A stretch of 11,365 nucleotides of DNA, taken from assembly GCA_964396225.1 (NCBI GenBank), contig CAYNEL010000029.1, positions 1-11,365 on the forward strand, given 5' to 3'. The stretch is from CAYNEL01 sp964396225 (lineage in GTDB: Bacteria; Patescibacteriota; Minisyncoccia; Moranbacterales; UBA1568). Made by a program: the position numbers and the translations under genes. Positions within the stretch are counted from its first letter, which is position 1. Every line of letters begins with the position of its first letter. A model generated the notes under the pieces. It was given only the letters and a program-made list of their open reading frames with translations, made no database searches and was not told the origin of the DNA. This document shows, one piece after another, positions 1 through 8,269 of this stretch.

Positions 1-551
1 CGGGTGCGCTCCCCCACGCCAGCGAACACCGAGTAGCCGCCGTGTTCTTGGGCGATGTTGCGGATGAGCTCCTGGATGACCACTGTCTTGCCCACACCAG
101 CGCCGCCGAAGAGACCGACCTTGCCGCCCTTCATGAAGGGACAGATGAGGTCGATGGACTTGATGCCGGTCTCGAAAACCTTGGCTTCGGTGGCCTGCTC
201 GGCGAAGGATGGAGCGGCGCGGTGAATCGGACGCTTCTCTCTAGTGGCGGCAGCCTCCTTGCCGTCGATGGGGTCGCCGAGAACGTTGAACATGCGGCCT
301 AAGATCTCCGGTCCGACCGGGACCGAGATGGGTGCCCCTTGGGCCTGGGCCTCCATGCCGCGCGAGAGTCCGTCGGTGGAGCCCATGGCGATGGCGCGGA
401 CGCGGCCGCCGCCCAGATGCTGATGGGTCTCAAGGACGAGCGTGCCGTCGGCCAGCTTGACCTCGACCGCCTCGAGGAGGGCCGGCAACTTGTCGCCGAA
501 CTCGAGGTCGACGACGGGGCCGATGATTTGGATGATGGTGCCTGTGTGCAT
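1..551 (-). CDS. atpD: F1 ATP synthase subunit beta, N-terminal part (cut by window edge)
   Basis: The beta subunit carries the catalytic nucleotide sites of the F1 head and makes ATP from ADP and phosphate at the inner face of the membrane. The 183 complete codons visible give a typical beta N-terminus: the barrel start MHTGTIIQIIGPVVD, then ILGRMFNVLGDPID (residues 83-96), the FETGIKSIDL stretch (126-135) and the P-loop GGAGVGKT (149-156). The reading runs off the left edge inside the conserved GERTR motif, so Walker B and the DELSEED region are not seen. I chose the ATG at 549-551 because family members begin with this barrel. An in-frame ATG at 570-572 would add seven residues, lies inside an inverted repeat and has C rather than T at -1. 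No Shine-Dalgarno sequence stands in front of either. It is the last visible gene of the atp operon, 98 bases after atpG; atpC would be expected next. Confidence 0.97.
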   Translation of the reverse strand, partial: MHTGTIIQIIGPVVDLEFGDKLPALLEAVEVKLADGTLVLETHQHLGGGRVRAIAMGSTDGLSRGMEAQAQGAPISVPVGPEILGRMFNVLGDPIDGKEAAATREKRPIHRAAPSFAEQATEAKVFETGIKSIDLICPFMKGGKVGLFGGAGVGKTVVIQELIRNIAQEHGGYSVFAGVGERT

Positions 552-564
552 AGCGTCGTTATGG

Positions 565-638
565 GGAATCATGAATTAAGAATCGGGAATAAGGATTTCG
601 GAAACAAAGCTTACTCCTCATTCTTTATTCATCATCCA
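565..638. repeat. AT-rich imperfect inverted repeat between atpG and atpD
   Basis: The atpG-atpD gap holds two 30-base arms, 565-594 on the plus strand and 609-638 on the minus strand, that match at about 22 of 30 positions, with 14 bases between them. Both arms contain forms of GAATWAAGAAT. In the atpD mRNA the arms could fold into a long, interrupted hairpin ending about 14 bases before the chosen atpD start; two mismatches become G-U pairs. No U-tract follows, so it is not a convincing terminator. The gap is clearly more AT-rich than the genes on either side. Its role is unknown; a processing or stability element within the operon mRNA, or a copy of a dispersed repeat, is possible. Confidence 0.55.
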
Positions 639-649
639 TACCGAATGAC

Positions 650-1534
650 CTAATTCTCGAGAGCCGCCCGGCCGGCCGAAAGCTCGGCGATCTCCTGGGT
701 GACTTTCATCTGACGGAGCTGGTTATAGGCGAGGGTGAACGAATCGGCCATTTCCTTGGCGGCGTCGGTGGCGTTGCGCATGGCCATCATCCGGGCCGCC
801 TCCTGGGAGGCGTTGGACTCGAGGAGGGCATGGTAGATCTCGATTTCGATGAGGCGCGGGATCATTCGGTCGAGTACCTGGTACGGGGCCGGTTCGACCA
901 CCGCCTCAGCGGGAAGCGATCCGCTCTCGGTGCGGTGGAGGGATTTCTTGACGTCTTTCTCGATGATTGGGAGCAGGGCGCGCACCTTGACCTCCTGGCG
1001 CATCACCGAGACATAGTCGGTGTACACCATGACGATGCGGTCGACGCGTCCGGACTGGTATTCATCGATGAGAAGACGTGCCACAGGGCGGACGTTTTCG
1101 GGTGTCGGCTGAGCGGCCGTCTCGGGAAACGAGGCGATAAGGTCGGCGTCCATCCGGCGGAGGGCAGCATCGCCTTTCTTGCCGAGACTGACAAACACGG
1201 CCTCGCGGCCCCGGTCCTCGTCGAGGGTCTGCTTGAGTTTCTTTAGCACCTGGGCGTTGAACGCCCCACACAGGCCACGCTGGCTGGTGATGACGACATA
1301 GAGCTGGCGCTTCACCTCACGGGCGGTGAGGAGCGGATGGACGAGATCGTCGCCACCGGCCCGATACAGTTCATGCAGCATGGCGAAGGCGCTCCCGGCG
1401 TATGGCCGGAGTGAGAGCGTCTTTTCGACGGCCCGGCGCATCTTGACCGCGGAGATCATCTCCATGGCCCGGGTGATCTTGCCCGTGTTCTTGATGCCCT
1501 TGATGCGGCGGCGGAGGTCTCGTGTCGACGGCAT
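650..1534 (-). CDS. atpG: F1 ATP synthase subunit gamma (rotor shaft)
   Basis: Gamma is the central rotating shaft that couples the c-ring to the alpha/beta catalytic head. The 294-residue product has the usual length and both conserved ends. The N-terminal helix reads STRDLRRRIKGIKNTGKITRAM and leads into EMISAVKMRRA; a central domain contains SQRGLCGAFN (near residue 85); and the C-terminal helix carries EAARMMAMRNATDAA and ends in QEIAELSAGRAAL. These two helices form the coiled coil inside the alpha3beta3 head. I chose the ATG at 1532-1534, since family members start M-x-S-x-R-x-L. An in-frame TTG at 1552 would add six residues and has no supporting ribosome site. The start lies 27 bases after the atpA stop, with no Shine-Dalgarno sequence. 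The gene ends in TAG. Confidence 0.97.
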   Translation of the reverse strand: MPSTRDLRRRIKGIKNTGKITRAMEMISAVKMRRAVEKTLSLRPYAGSAFAMLHELYRAGGDDLVHPLLTAREVKRQLYVVITSQRGLCGAFNAQVLKKLKQTLDEDRGREAVFVSLGKKGDAALRRMDADLIASFPETAAQPTPENVRPVARLLIDEYQSGRVDRIVMVYTDYVSVMRQEVKVRALLPIIEKDVKKSLHRTESGSLPAEAVVEPAPYQVLDRMIPRLIEIEIYHALLESNASQEAARMMAMRNATDAAKEMADSFTLAYNQLRQMKVTQEIAELSAGRAALEN

Positions 1535-1561
1535 AATCAAAGGAATACGCAAAATATCCGA

Positions 1562-3070
<1,509 letters not shown>

Positions 3071-3092
3071 AGGTTGTTGGATGACAAAATGG

Positions 3093-3503
3093 CTACCCCG
3101 CTACGAGAGCGCACCGGAGATCCCGGAGCTTCCTCGCGATAGTGGCGTCGTAGAGAAGGTCGTCGGAATGGAGCGAAAGCCCGCCGATCACGCCCGCATC
3201 GGTGCGGTACGTAAGAACCGGTTTGGCCGGACGGAACACCCGGCCCGCAAGGTCCTCGACGATCGCCTTCTCGGCCTCTCCGAGCCGATGGGCGCTCGTC
3301 ACCGTGACCCGGACGGCTCCGGCGGTCCGGTCCGCCGAGCGACGGAAAGCCTCGAGAATACGACGGCGCTTGTGCCACTCCTTCCGCCTCCGGAGAAAGC
3401 GAAGGAAGCGCTCGGCGTAGGCTCCGGCCGCAGCCTCACCCTGGGCCTCGCTCTGGGCAGCGGCCTCGAGCAGTCTCGCGTATTGGAAGGCGGTCGGCTT
3501 CAT
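3093..3503 (-). CDS. atpH: F1 ATP synthase subunit delta (short form)
   Basis: Delta joins the top of the alpha/beta head to the peripheral b stalk. This product has only 136 residues, while the family is usually about 175-180. The C-terminal part is recognisable: VRVTVTSAHRL (about residues 64-74) is the strand opening the C-terminal domain, and AGVIGGLSLHSDDLLYDATI, followed by ARKLRDLR (about 103-130), is the conserved end. What is reduced is the N-terminal helical bundle that binds alpha: about 60 residues remain of the usual 100 or so, rich in Ala, Glu and Arg. The FQYARLLEAA start is a normal family start, so the shortening is internal and no frameshift is needed. The start is 4 bases after the atpF stop, which implies translational coupling. 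Position between atpF and atpA supports the name. Confidence 0.9.
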   Translation of the reverse strand: MKPTAFQYARLLEAAAQSEAQGEAAAGAYAERFLRFLRRRKEWHKRRRILEAFRRSADRTAGAVRVTVTSAHRLGEAEKAIVEDLAGRVFRPAKPVLTYRTDAGVIGGLSLHSDDLLYDATIARKLRDLRCALVAG

Positions 3504-3507
3504 AACG

Positions 3508-3999
3508 TCAGGCGTGCTTTACCAGGTTTTGGATACGTTTCCGGTCGGTTTCGGCGTCGAGCTTCTCACCGAGCAGCTTCTCGCTGGCTTTCAGGACGAG
3601 CTCGGCCACCTCGGCGCGGGCGTCATCTAGCATGCGCGCCTTGGCCTCCTGGATATCGCGCTCCCCCTTCTCGGTAAGACGCATCACTTCCTCCTCGGCA
3701 CGTTTCAGGAAAGCCTCACGTTCCGCCTTGGCAGTGGCTTCGGCCTTCCGGATGGTCCGAGCGGCTTCTTCACGCGCTTCCGAGAGGATACGCGCGTGTT
3801 CGGTTTCCGCCGCTTTCAGGGTCTTGACCGCGTCCTCGGCCTGCCGGAGTCCGGCGGCGATCTTCTGGGAGCGTTCCTCCATGTAGCGGAGCAACGGCTG
3901 ATAGGCGAAGCGCCGGAGCACGTAGAGCAGCACGAGAAAATTGACCACCTGGGCGAGGAGGATTTTCCCTTCCACTCCGAATTTGGCGAGGATTTCCAT
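3508..3999 (-). CDS. atpF: Fo ATP synthase subunit b (peripheral stalk)
   Basis: Subunit b anchors the stator: one N-terminal membrane helix and a long cytoplasmic coiled coil that reaches delta. The 163-residue product shows this layout. Residues about 11-30 (GKILLAQVVNFLVLLYVLRR) form the membrane helix, followed by the conserved FAYQPLLRYMEERSQKI. Residues about 40-140 are charged, rich in Ala, Glu, Lys and Arg and without helix breakers, as expected for a right-handed coiled coil. The end, VLKASEKLLGEKLD, is the delta-binding region. There is a single b gene here and no b' copy. The start ATG lies 34 bases after the atpE stop, in a context without a Shine-Dalgarno sequence. The stop is 4 bases before atpH. 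Confidence 0.97.
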   Translation of the reverse strand: MEILAKFGVEGKILLAQVVNFLVLLYVLRRFAYQPLLRYMEERSQKIAAGLRQAEDAVKTLKAAETEHARILSEAREEAARTIRKAEATAKAEREAFLKRAEEEVMRLTEKGERDIQEAKARMLDDARAEVAELVLKASEKLLGEKLDAETDRKRIQNLVKHA

Positions 4000-4033
4000 A
4001 TGATGGACAGAATGCGACGACCGCGGAGAACGA

Positions 4034-4297
4034 CTACTGGAAGAGGATCATGAGGGCCACAACCAGCGCGTAGATGGCGATGGCTTCGGTGAACGCGATA
4101 CCGAGGAACATCGGGATCTGGAGACGGCTCTGGGCCTCGGGATTGCGGCCGAGGGCCTCCAGAACCTTGCCGAACAGCATGCCCATGCCGATACCCGGGC
4201 CGATGGCGCCCAAACCGATGGCAATGCCGGCACCGATGAGTTTGGCCGCGTCGGCGCTCTGGGCGACAGCCGCTACCGCCATTTGTGCTTCTTCCAT
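4034..4297 (-). CDS. atpE: Fo ATP synthase subunit c (proton-type rotor ring)
   Basis: Subunit c forms the rotor ring that carries ions across the membrane. The 87-residue hairpin protein has two membrane helices (about 18-43 and 60-85). Helix 1 carries the glycine-rich GAGIAIGLGAIGPGIGMG. The loop contains ALGRNPEA (R51-N52-P53), which contacts gamma and epsilon. Helix 2 carries the ion-binding glutamate E71 in FTEAIAIY. The positions that bind sodium in Na+-type rings (a Gln in helix 1 and a Ser or Thr after the Glu) are M38 and A72 here, so I infer a proton ring. About 10 extra residues precede the first helix compared with short family members. The gene lies 96 bases after atpB, behind an inverted octamer array, and lacks a Shine-Dalgarno sequence. 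Confidence 0.98.
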   Translation of the reverse strand: MEEAQMAVAAVAQSADAAKLIGAGIAIGLGAIGPGIGMGMLFGKVLEALGRNPEAQSRLQIPMFLGIAFTEAIAIYALVVALMILFQ

Positions 4298-4314
4298 ATG
4301 AGTTGGAATTAGTT

Positions 4315-4373
4315 GATTACCGGATTAACGGATTAACGGATGCGGGATTCGTTAATGCGTCAATGCGTTAATG
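4315..4373. repeat. Inverted array of three plus three octamers between atpB and atpE
   Basis: On the plus strand three tandem octamers of the form GATTAMCG (4315-4338) are followed by an 11-base centre (4339-4349) and then by three tandem octamers of the form CGTYAATG (4350-4373). The right-hand unit is the reverse complement of the left-hand unit except for one base. In the atp mRNA this would fold into a 24-bp stem with a mismatch at the same place in every octamer, ending about 17 bases before the atpE start. There is no U-tract after it, so it is not a typical terminator. It could act as a stability, processing or partial attenuation element setting c-subunit output, or it could be a dispersed repeat. 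The structure is plain in the sequence; the function is not. Confidence 0.75.
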
Positions 4374-4393
4374 CTCTCTTCGATCACACCTCA

Positions 4394-5134
4394 TCAGTGG
4401 GCCGCTTCGATAGTCGCCATCTTGAGAAAAACCAGGGTGAGGATGGCGAAAATGCCGGCCTGCACCAGGCCCACGAACACCTCGAGGAACAGGAATGGGA
4501 GCGGAACGAAATACGGGACGAGGTGACCGATGACGATGAGGAGCACTTCGCCGGCGAAGATGTTACCAAAGAGACGGAAAGAGAAGGAGATGATTTTGGT
4601 CACTTCCCCCGCCAATTCGAGCAGCCCCACGAAAGTGCCGATGACGTACGGCTTGTGGAACGGGCTGACGAGGAACTTTTTGGCATAACCCATCACACCG
4701 AGGATGCCGATACCGGTGAATTGCACCGCGAAAACCGAGATAAGCGAGAGGGCAAGCGTCATGTTGAGGTCGGCCGATCCCGCCCGTACGAAGGAGTGGA
4801 GGGCTTCGCCGTGCTGAAGACCGAATGTTCCCATGCCGGGCAGGAGGCCCAGCCAATTGGAAAACAGCACGAAAAGGAAGATGGTGGCTACCAGGGGAAA
4901 GAAGCGTTTGCCCAGCTCGCGGTCTCCGGCCACGCTCTCGGTCAGGTCCCAGAGCTTCTCGATGACCGCCTCGGCCGCGTTCTGAAGCCCGACCGGGACC
5001 GGCCGGAGCCGGCCGCGCAGGACGAGACTGCCGACGATGAGCGAGGCGCTGACGACAAGGGTGGTCAGGAAAGCGTTGGTGATGGGGAAGGCGCCGATAT
5101 GGAAAAGTTCCTCGGCGGCGATCGAAATTTCCAT
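4394..5134 (-). CDS. atpB: Fo ATP synthase subunit a (stator proton channel)
   Basis: Subunit a forms the two proton half-channels next to the c-ring. The 246-residue protein is strongly hydrophobic with five or six membrane helices. The helix after the second third contains FRLFGNIFAGEVLL: R187 is the essential arginine facing the c-ring carboxylate, and N191 and E196 match the conserved polar positions there. LVQAGIFAIL (Q225) is the conserved last-helix motif, and FSNWLGLLPG (91-100) is the usual early signature. I chose the ATG at 5132-5134; an in-frame TTG three codons upstream (5143) is possible. This is the only gene in the window with an SD-like sequence: GAGGG, 10 bases before the ATG. 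It is the first gene of the atp operon; no atpI-like gene precedes it. Confidence 0.97.
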   Translation of the reverse strand: MEISIAAEELFHIGAFPITNAFLTTLVVSASLIVGSLVLRGRLRPVPVGLQNAAEAVIEKLWDLTESVAGDRELGKRFFPLVATIFLFVLFSNWLGLLPGMGTFGLQHGEALHSFVRAGSADLNMTLALSLISVFAVQFTGIGILGVMGYAKKFLVSPFHKPYVIGTFVGLLELAGEVTKIISFSFRLFGNIFAGEVLLIVIGHLVPYFVPLPFLFLEVFVGLVQAGIFAILTLVFLKMATIEAAH

Positions 5135-5194
5135 AACGGACAATCCCTCAAGCGAAACAAAAAGCTCTTCTCCAAGGGCTCGCCGGACGGTGGC

Positions 5195-5214
5195 AAGCTC
5201 TCGGTGAGAGCCTT
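5195..5214 (-). promoter_or_regulatory. Hairpin at the predicted 5' end of the atp mRNA
   Basis: On the minus strand GCTCTC and GAGAGC pair around an ACC triloop, extended by one G-U and one A-U pair to about 8 bp. The predicted start point from the upstream -10 box is near 5211, so the transcript would begin with, or just inside, this stem. No T-run follows, which argues against termination. A 5' stem-loop can protect an mRNA from 5'-end-dependent decay; that role here is inference. Confidence 0.45.
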
Positions 5215-5217
5215 TGT

Positions 5218-5246
5218 ATTGTGCCCGAAAAAGGCCGGCGCGTCAA
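5218..5246 (-). promoter_or_regulatory. Likely sigma-70-type promoter of the atp operon
   Basis: On the minus strand a -35 box TTGACG (5241-5246, 5 of 6 to consensus) and a -10 box CACAAT (5218-5223, 4 of 6) are separated by exactly 17 bases. It starts about 14 bases beyond the ftsK stop and about 85 bases before the atpB start, in the only sizeable gap ahead of the operon. This would let atp genes be transcribed apart from ftsK, although read-through from ftsK is not excluded, since I see no clear terminator between them. Confidence 0.55.
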
Positions 5247-5259
5247 ACGGATTCCGGCA

Positions 5260-7689
5260 TCAGACCGTCCCCTCCTCCTCGTCCTTATGTTCGGACGCGG
5301 CAGCCAGTTCGCTCTCGTCCTTGCGCGATCCGTCCGGCCGGAGGAGTACGATACGCCGTTTGGCCCCGTCCTGGGGGCTGACGACGCCGTTCTCTTCGAG
5401 CAGATCCACGACCCGGGCGGCGCGGGCATAACCCATCCCGAGACGGCGCTGGATGAAGGAGGTGGAAGCCAAGCCGGTGCTGATGACCAACTGTTTGGCG
5501 TCCGCGTACAACGCGTCGGATTCTTCCGGTATCTTGACCGGTTCGGCATCAAGGTCGAGCGGAGCGGCTCCGGACGGCGCGGGCAGGTGGGCCACGTTGG
5601 CCGGGTTGTACACCGGTACGATAGCGGTCTCGTCCTCCTCTTCGTTTTCCTCATCCGCTTTCTGGTCGCGCCAAAAGCTTGTCACTGCCTTGATCTCGGC
5701 CTCTGAAACGAGAACGCCCTGGAAGCGCTTGGGGGTAGGCGACGACGGCGAAAGATAGAGCATATCGCCGCGGCCGATGAGCTTCTCGGCGCCGTTGTGG
5801 TCGAGGATGATGCGCGAATCCATGAGCGATCCCGTCTTGAAAGCGATACGGGCGGTGATGTTCCCCTTGATGAGCGGGGTGATAACCTCGGCGATGGGCT
5901 TCTGGGTGGCCAGCACGAGGTGGATGCCGACGGCCCGGGCCATCTGGGCGATGCGGGCCACGAGCGGATCGGCTTCCTTGCCGTGGGCCATCATCAGGTC
6001 CGCCATCTCGTCGATGACGATGACGATGTATGGGAGGTTCTCGAGAGGTTCTTTGCGTTCCCGGCCCTCGGGCGTGGTGACAGTCCGGGTATCGCCGTGT
6101 TGGCGTTTCTCGAGATAGGAGCCGATATTCTGGGAACCCGTGTCCTGGAGGAGCTTGTAGCGGCGTTCCATCTCGTTGACAGACCAGTGCAGGGCGGTTA
6201 CCACCTTTTTGGCCTCGACGATGACCGGCGTATGCAGGTGCGGAATCCCCCGATACAGGGCGAGACCCACGCGCTTGGGATCGACGAGGATGAGCTTCAG
6301 GTTGTCTGGCGTGTTCTGGTACAGGAGGGAAATCAGAATCGAATCGATGCAGACGGATTTACCGGTCCCGGAAGCGCCGGCGATGAGTAGATGCGGCAGT
6401 TTCTCAAGGTCGGTAAATTTCAGGCCGCCGCTCACGTCTTCGCCCAGGGCGATCGTGAGGGACGAGCGATCGTCCTTGTGGCGGGCGCGGTACTCGAGGA
6501 AGTTGCGCATACGCACCAGGCTGCTCTTTTTGTTGGGCACCTCGATGCCCACCATGGACTTGCCGGGGATGGGCGCCTCGATACGGAGGGAGGGCGCCTC
6601 CAGGGCCAAAGCCAAATCGCTGTGGCGAGCCACGATTTTGTTGAGCGGGGTCCCGGGCGCCGGGCGGAAAGCGTATTGGGTGAGCGTCGGCCCGACCTGT
6701 ACCTCACCGAGTTCGACTTCGATGCCGAAATACCGGAGCGTGTCCCGGATGATCTCGGCGCGACGCTGGGTATCGTCGCCCTCTTTCTTGCTGTCGGAAG
6801 CCTCGACCAGCTCAAGCGGCGGCAGCTGCCAGGCCTGGTAGGCGAAACGCTTCTTGGGAGGTTTGGGGACCGTGGGCGCGTCGGTCACTCCATCGCCCGC
6901 CGTACCGGCGACCAACGGGACAGGGACCGTCACCTCGCTCTCCTCCTCTCCACCGAAACGTATGTTCTGGATGTTGTCGGCCGGATTGTCTCCCGTTCCA
7001 TCGGCCGGACCAAGGGACGTGGCCGCCCCATCCTGCCAAAGATCGGGTTGGGCGGCCTCGGCCGGTTGGGACGGGGCGGCTTCGGCGGCCGGAACCGTGA
7101 GGTCGGCCTCCTGGGCCGCGACCTGGTCATCCTGTTGCTGACGTTTGGCACGCCAGCGGTCGGCCAGCCGCCCAAGCCAATCGGAAAGGGAAACATTGAA
7201 CGCCAGGATGAGGCCGCTCACGGCCAGGACGAGGAGAATGATCCCTCCGGCTACGGAACCGGCCGCTTTCTCGGCTATGAAGCTCAGTCCGAAACCCACG
7301 AAACCGCCGCCCCTCCCCTCTTCGGCCGCTTCAAGCAGGTCGTCGGTAGTATACAGGTGGATGAGGCCGAGCAACGACAGGAACAAGACCAAAAGACCGC
7401 CCAATTTCAGAAGGTCGGAAAAAGGATGCCGTCTCCGGCGAAGCAAAAACAGTCCCCCGAAGAAAAGGAAAAAGGGGAAGATCCACTTGCCGGAACCGAG
7501 CGCCATGCCGCCGAGGCGGTCGAGGAAACCGCCCAGAACGCCGGCTTGGCCCATGAACCCCAGGATAAAGAGGACCGAGAAGGTCAGGAGAAAGACCGCC
7601 GACAGGCTGCGTTTCACCCCTTCGGCCAGCACCGGCAGGAAGCCTTCCTCCTCGGAGCGTTTGCCGTTTTTCTTTTTTTTATCGGCCAT
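5260..7689 (-). CDS. ftsK: FtsK/SpoIIIE-family DNA translocase
   Basis: FtsK pumps chromosomal DNA across the closing division septum. The 809-residue product has all the usual parts. Residues 30-165 hold four membrane helices (about 30-47, 68-84, 94-112 and 146-165). A fairly short Pro/Ala/Glu-rich linker follows (about 180-280). The motor carries the P-loop GASGTGKS (438-445), the Walker B strand IVIVIDE (555-561) and the LATQKP motif (593-598), with the ILDHNGAEKLIGRGDMLYL segment after it. Residues about 727-786 form the winged-helix gamma domain, with STGLASTSFIQRRLGMGYAR, which reads orienting DNA sequences. The acidic tail after it is unremarkable. I chose the ATG at 7687-7689 because a GTG nine codons upstream (7716) would lie at the predicted transcription start. 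There is no Shine-Dalgarno sequence. Its stop is about 14 bases before the atp promoter. Confidence 0.96.
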   Translation of the reverse strand: MADKKKKNGKRSEEEGFLPVLAEGVKRSLSAVFLLTFSVLFILGFMGQAGVLGGFLDRLGGMALGSGKWIFPFFLFFGGLFLLRRRRHPFSDLLKLGGLLVLFLSLLGLIHLYTTDDLLEAAEEGRGGGFVGFGLSFIAEKAAGSVAGGIILLVLAVSGLILAFNVSLSDWLGRLADRWRAKRQQQDDQVAAQEADLTVPAAEAAPSQPAEAAQPDLWQDGAATSLGPADGTGDNPADNIQNIRFGGEEESEVTVPVPLVAGTAGDGVTDAPTVPKPPKKRFAYQAWQLPPLELVEASDSKKEGDDTQRRAEIIRDTLRYFGIEVELGEVQVGPTLTQYAFRPAPGTPLNKIVARHSDLALALEAPSLRIEAPIPGKSMVGIEVPNKKSSLVRMRNFLEYRARHKDDRSSLTIALGEDVSGGLKFTDLEKLPHLLIAGASGTGKSVCIDSILISLLYQNTPDNLKLILVDPKRVGLALYRGIPHLHTPVIVEAKKVVTALHWSVNEMERRYKLLQDTGSQNIGSYLEKRQHGDTRTVTTPEGRERKEPLENLPYIVIVIDEMADLMMAHGKEADPLVARIAQMARAVGIHLVLATQKPIAEVITPLIKGNITARIAFKTGSLMDSRIILDHNGAEKLIGRGDMLYLSPSSPTPKRFQGVLVSEAEIKAVTSFWRDQKADEENEEEDETAIVPVYNPANVAHLPAPSGAAPLDLDAEPVKIPEESDALYADAKQLVISTGLASTSFIQRRLGMGYARAARVVDLLEENGVVSPQDGAKRRIVLLRPDGSRKDESELAAASEHKDEEEGTV

Positions 7690-7724
7690 AGGAAACAAAA
7701 GAAAGCGCTCTTTCACGCCTTTTT

Positions 7725-7733
7725 AGTATACCA
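7725..7733 (-). promoter_or_regulatory. Likely extended -10 promoter of ftsK
   Basis: The minus strand has TATACT (7725-7730, 5 of 6 to TATAAT) directly preceded by TGG (7731-7733), the extended -10 form. I see no good -35 box at 16-18 bases. The start point would be near 7718, leaving a leader of about 28 bases before the ftsK ATG. The leader contains a small GAAAG/CTTTC hairpin (7701-7714). The element closely resembles the one ahead of the prepilin gene. Confidence 0.5.
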
Positions 7734-7756
7734 CGCGAGGGTATGTCGGCGACGGA

Positions 7757-8254
7757 TCAGCCGAGCTTGGCCAGATCGCCCAAAGCCGCCGCGGCCTGGC
7801 GGGTGCCGAGAAATTTGAGGACGTCGTGGATCGTGACGATACCCACCAACCTCTCACCCTCGGCGATGACCGGCACGGTCTGGAGCTTGCGGCTGGTCAG
7901 GAGCGCCATGAGATCGGAGATATGGGTGTCGGGAGTGACGGTGATGGGTTCGGCCGTCATGATCTCCTTGACAGTGGCGGTGAGGAGAGCGGTGAGCGTC
8001 TCCTTCTGACCGCCGGAGACGGCCTTGGTCGCCCCGGTCTTCTCGAGGAAATTCATGTAGGACGGCAAGTGGAGGCTGTAGGCGTCCTTGGTAAAGAAAT
8101 CGGTCTCGGTGATGATGCCGACAAGCGCGCCATGAGCGTCCACCACAGGCAGGCCGTGGAAACGGTTGGTCTCCATGATTGTGGCCGCCTCGGTCAGTGG
8201 GGTGCCCGGCTGGACCGCCACCACATCCTTGGTCATCACATCCTGTACCAGCAT
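7757..8254 (-). CDS. Two-CBS-domain protein
   Basis: A pair of CBS domains forms a small module that usually senses adenosine nucleotides or related ligands. The 165-residue protein is almost nothing but two such domains. CBS1 spans about residues 1-55: VQDVMTKDVVAVQPGTPLTE, then HGLPVVDAHGALVGIITETD. CBS2 spans about 93-150: VKEIMTAEPITVTPDTHISD, then VPVIAEGERLVGIVTIHDVL. Each ends in the typical G-I-(I/V)-T-x-x-D strand-helix turn, whose Asp often binds ribose. The roughly 40 residues between them are helical and loop-like. There is no fused enzyme, transporter or DNA-binding domain and no membrane segment, so it must act alone or on a partner protein. The target is not evident. It starts 15 bases after the prepilin stop and is probably cotranscribed with it; the start has no Shine-Dalgarno sequence. 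Confidence 0.9.
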   Translation of the reverse strand: MLVQDVMTKDVVAVQPGTPLTEAATIMETNRFHGLPVVDAHGALVGIITETDFFTKDAYSLHLPSYMNFLEKTGATKAVSGGQKETLTALLTATVKEIMTAEPITVTPDTHISDLMALLTSRKLQTVPVIAEGERLVGIVTIHDVLKFLGTRQAAAALGDLAKLG

Positions 8255-8269
8255 AGCGGGGAGGGGCGT

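Noticed and set aside
552..572. Upstream in-frame ATG for atpD at 570-572
   Set aside because: It would add seven residues not typical of beta, lies in the arm of an inverted repeat, and has no SD. It cannot be fully excluded.
559..621. Short minus-strand open frame of about 20 codons in the atpG-atpD gap
   Set aside because: It lies inside the inverted repeat, has no recognisable product and no start context; most likely chance.
553..649. Terminator between atpG and atpD
   Set aside because: The stem is AT-rich and interrupted and no U-tract follows; ending the operon before beta would make no sense.
1535..1552. TTG start for atpG six codons upstream of the chosen ATG
   Set aside because: The family starts at the M-x-S-x-R-x-L segment, and there is no ribosome site for the TTG.
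4315..4373. CRISPR-like array
   Set aside because: The units are 8 bases, contiguous and inverted about a centre, with no spacers and no cas genes.
7690..7716. GTG start for ftsK at 7716
   Set aside because: It would sit at the predicted transcription start and require a leaderless GTG mRNA; the ATG at 7689 gives a normal basic N-terminus.
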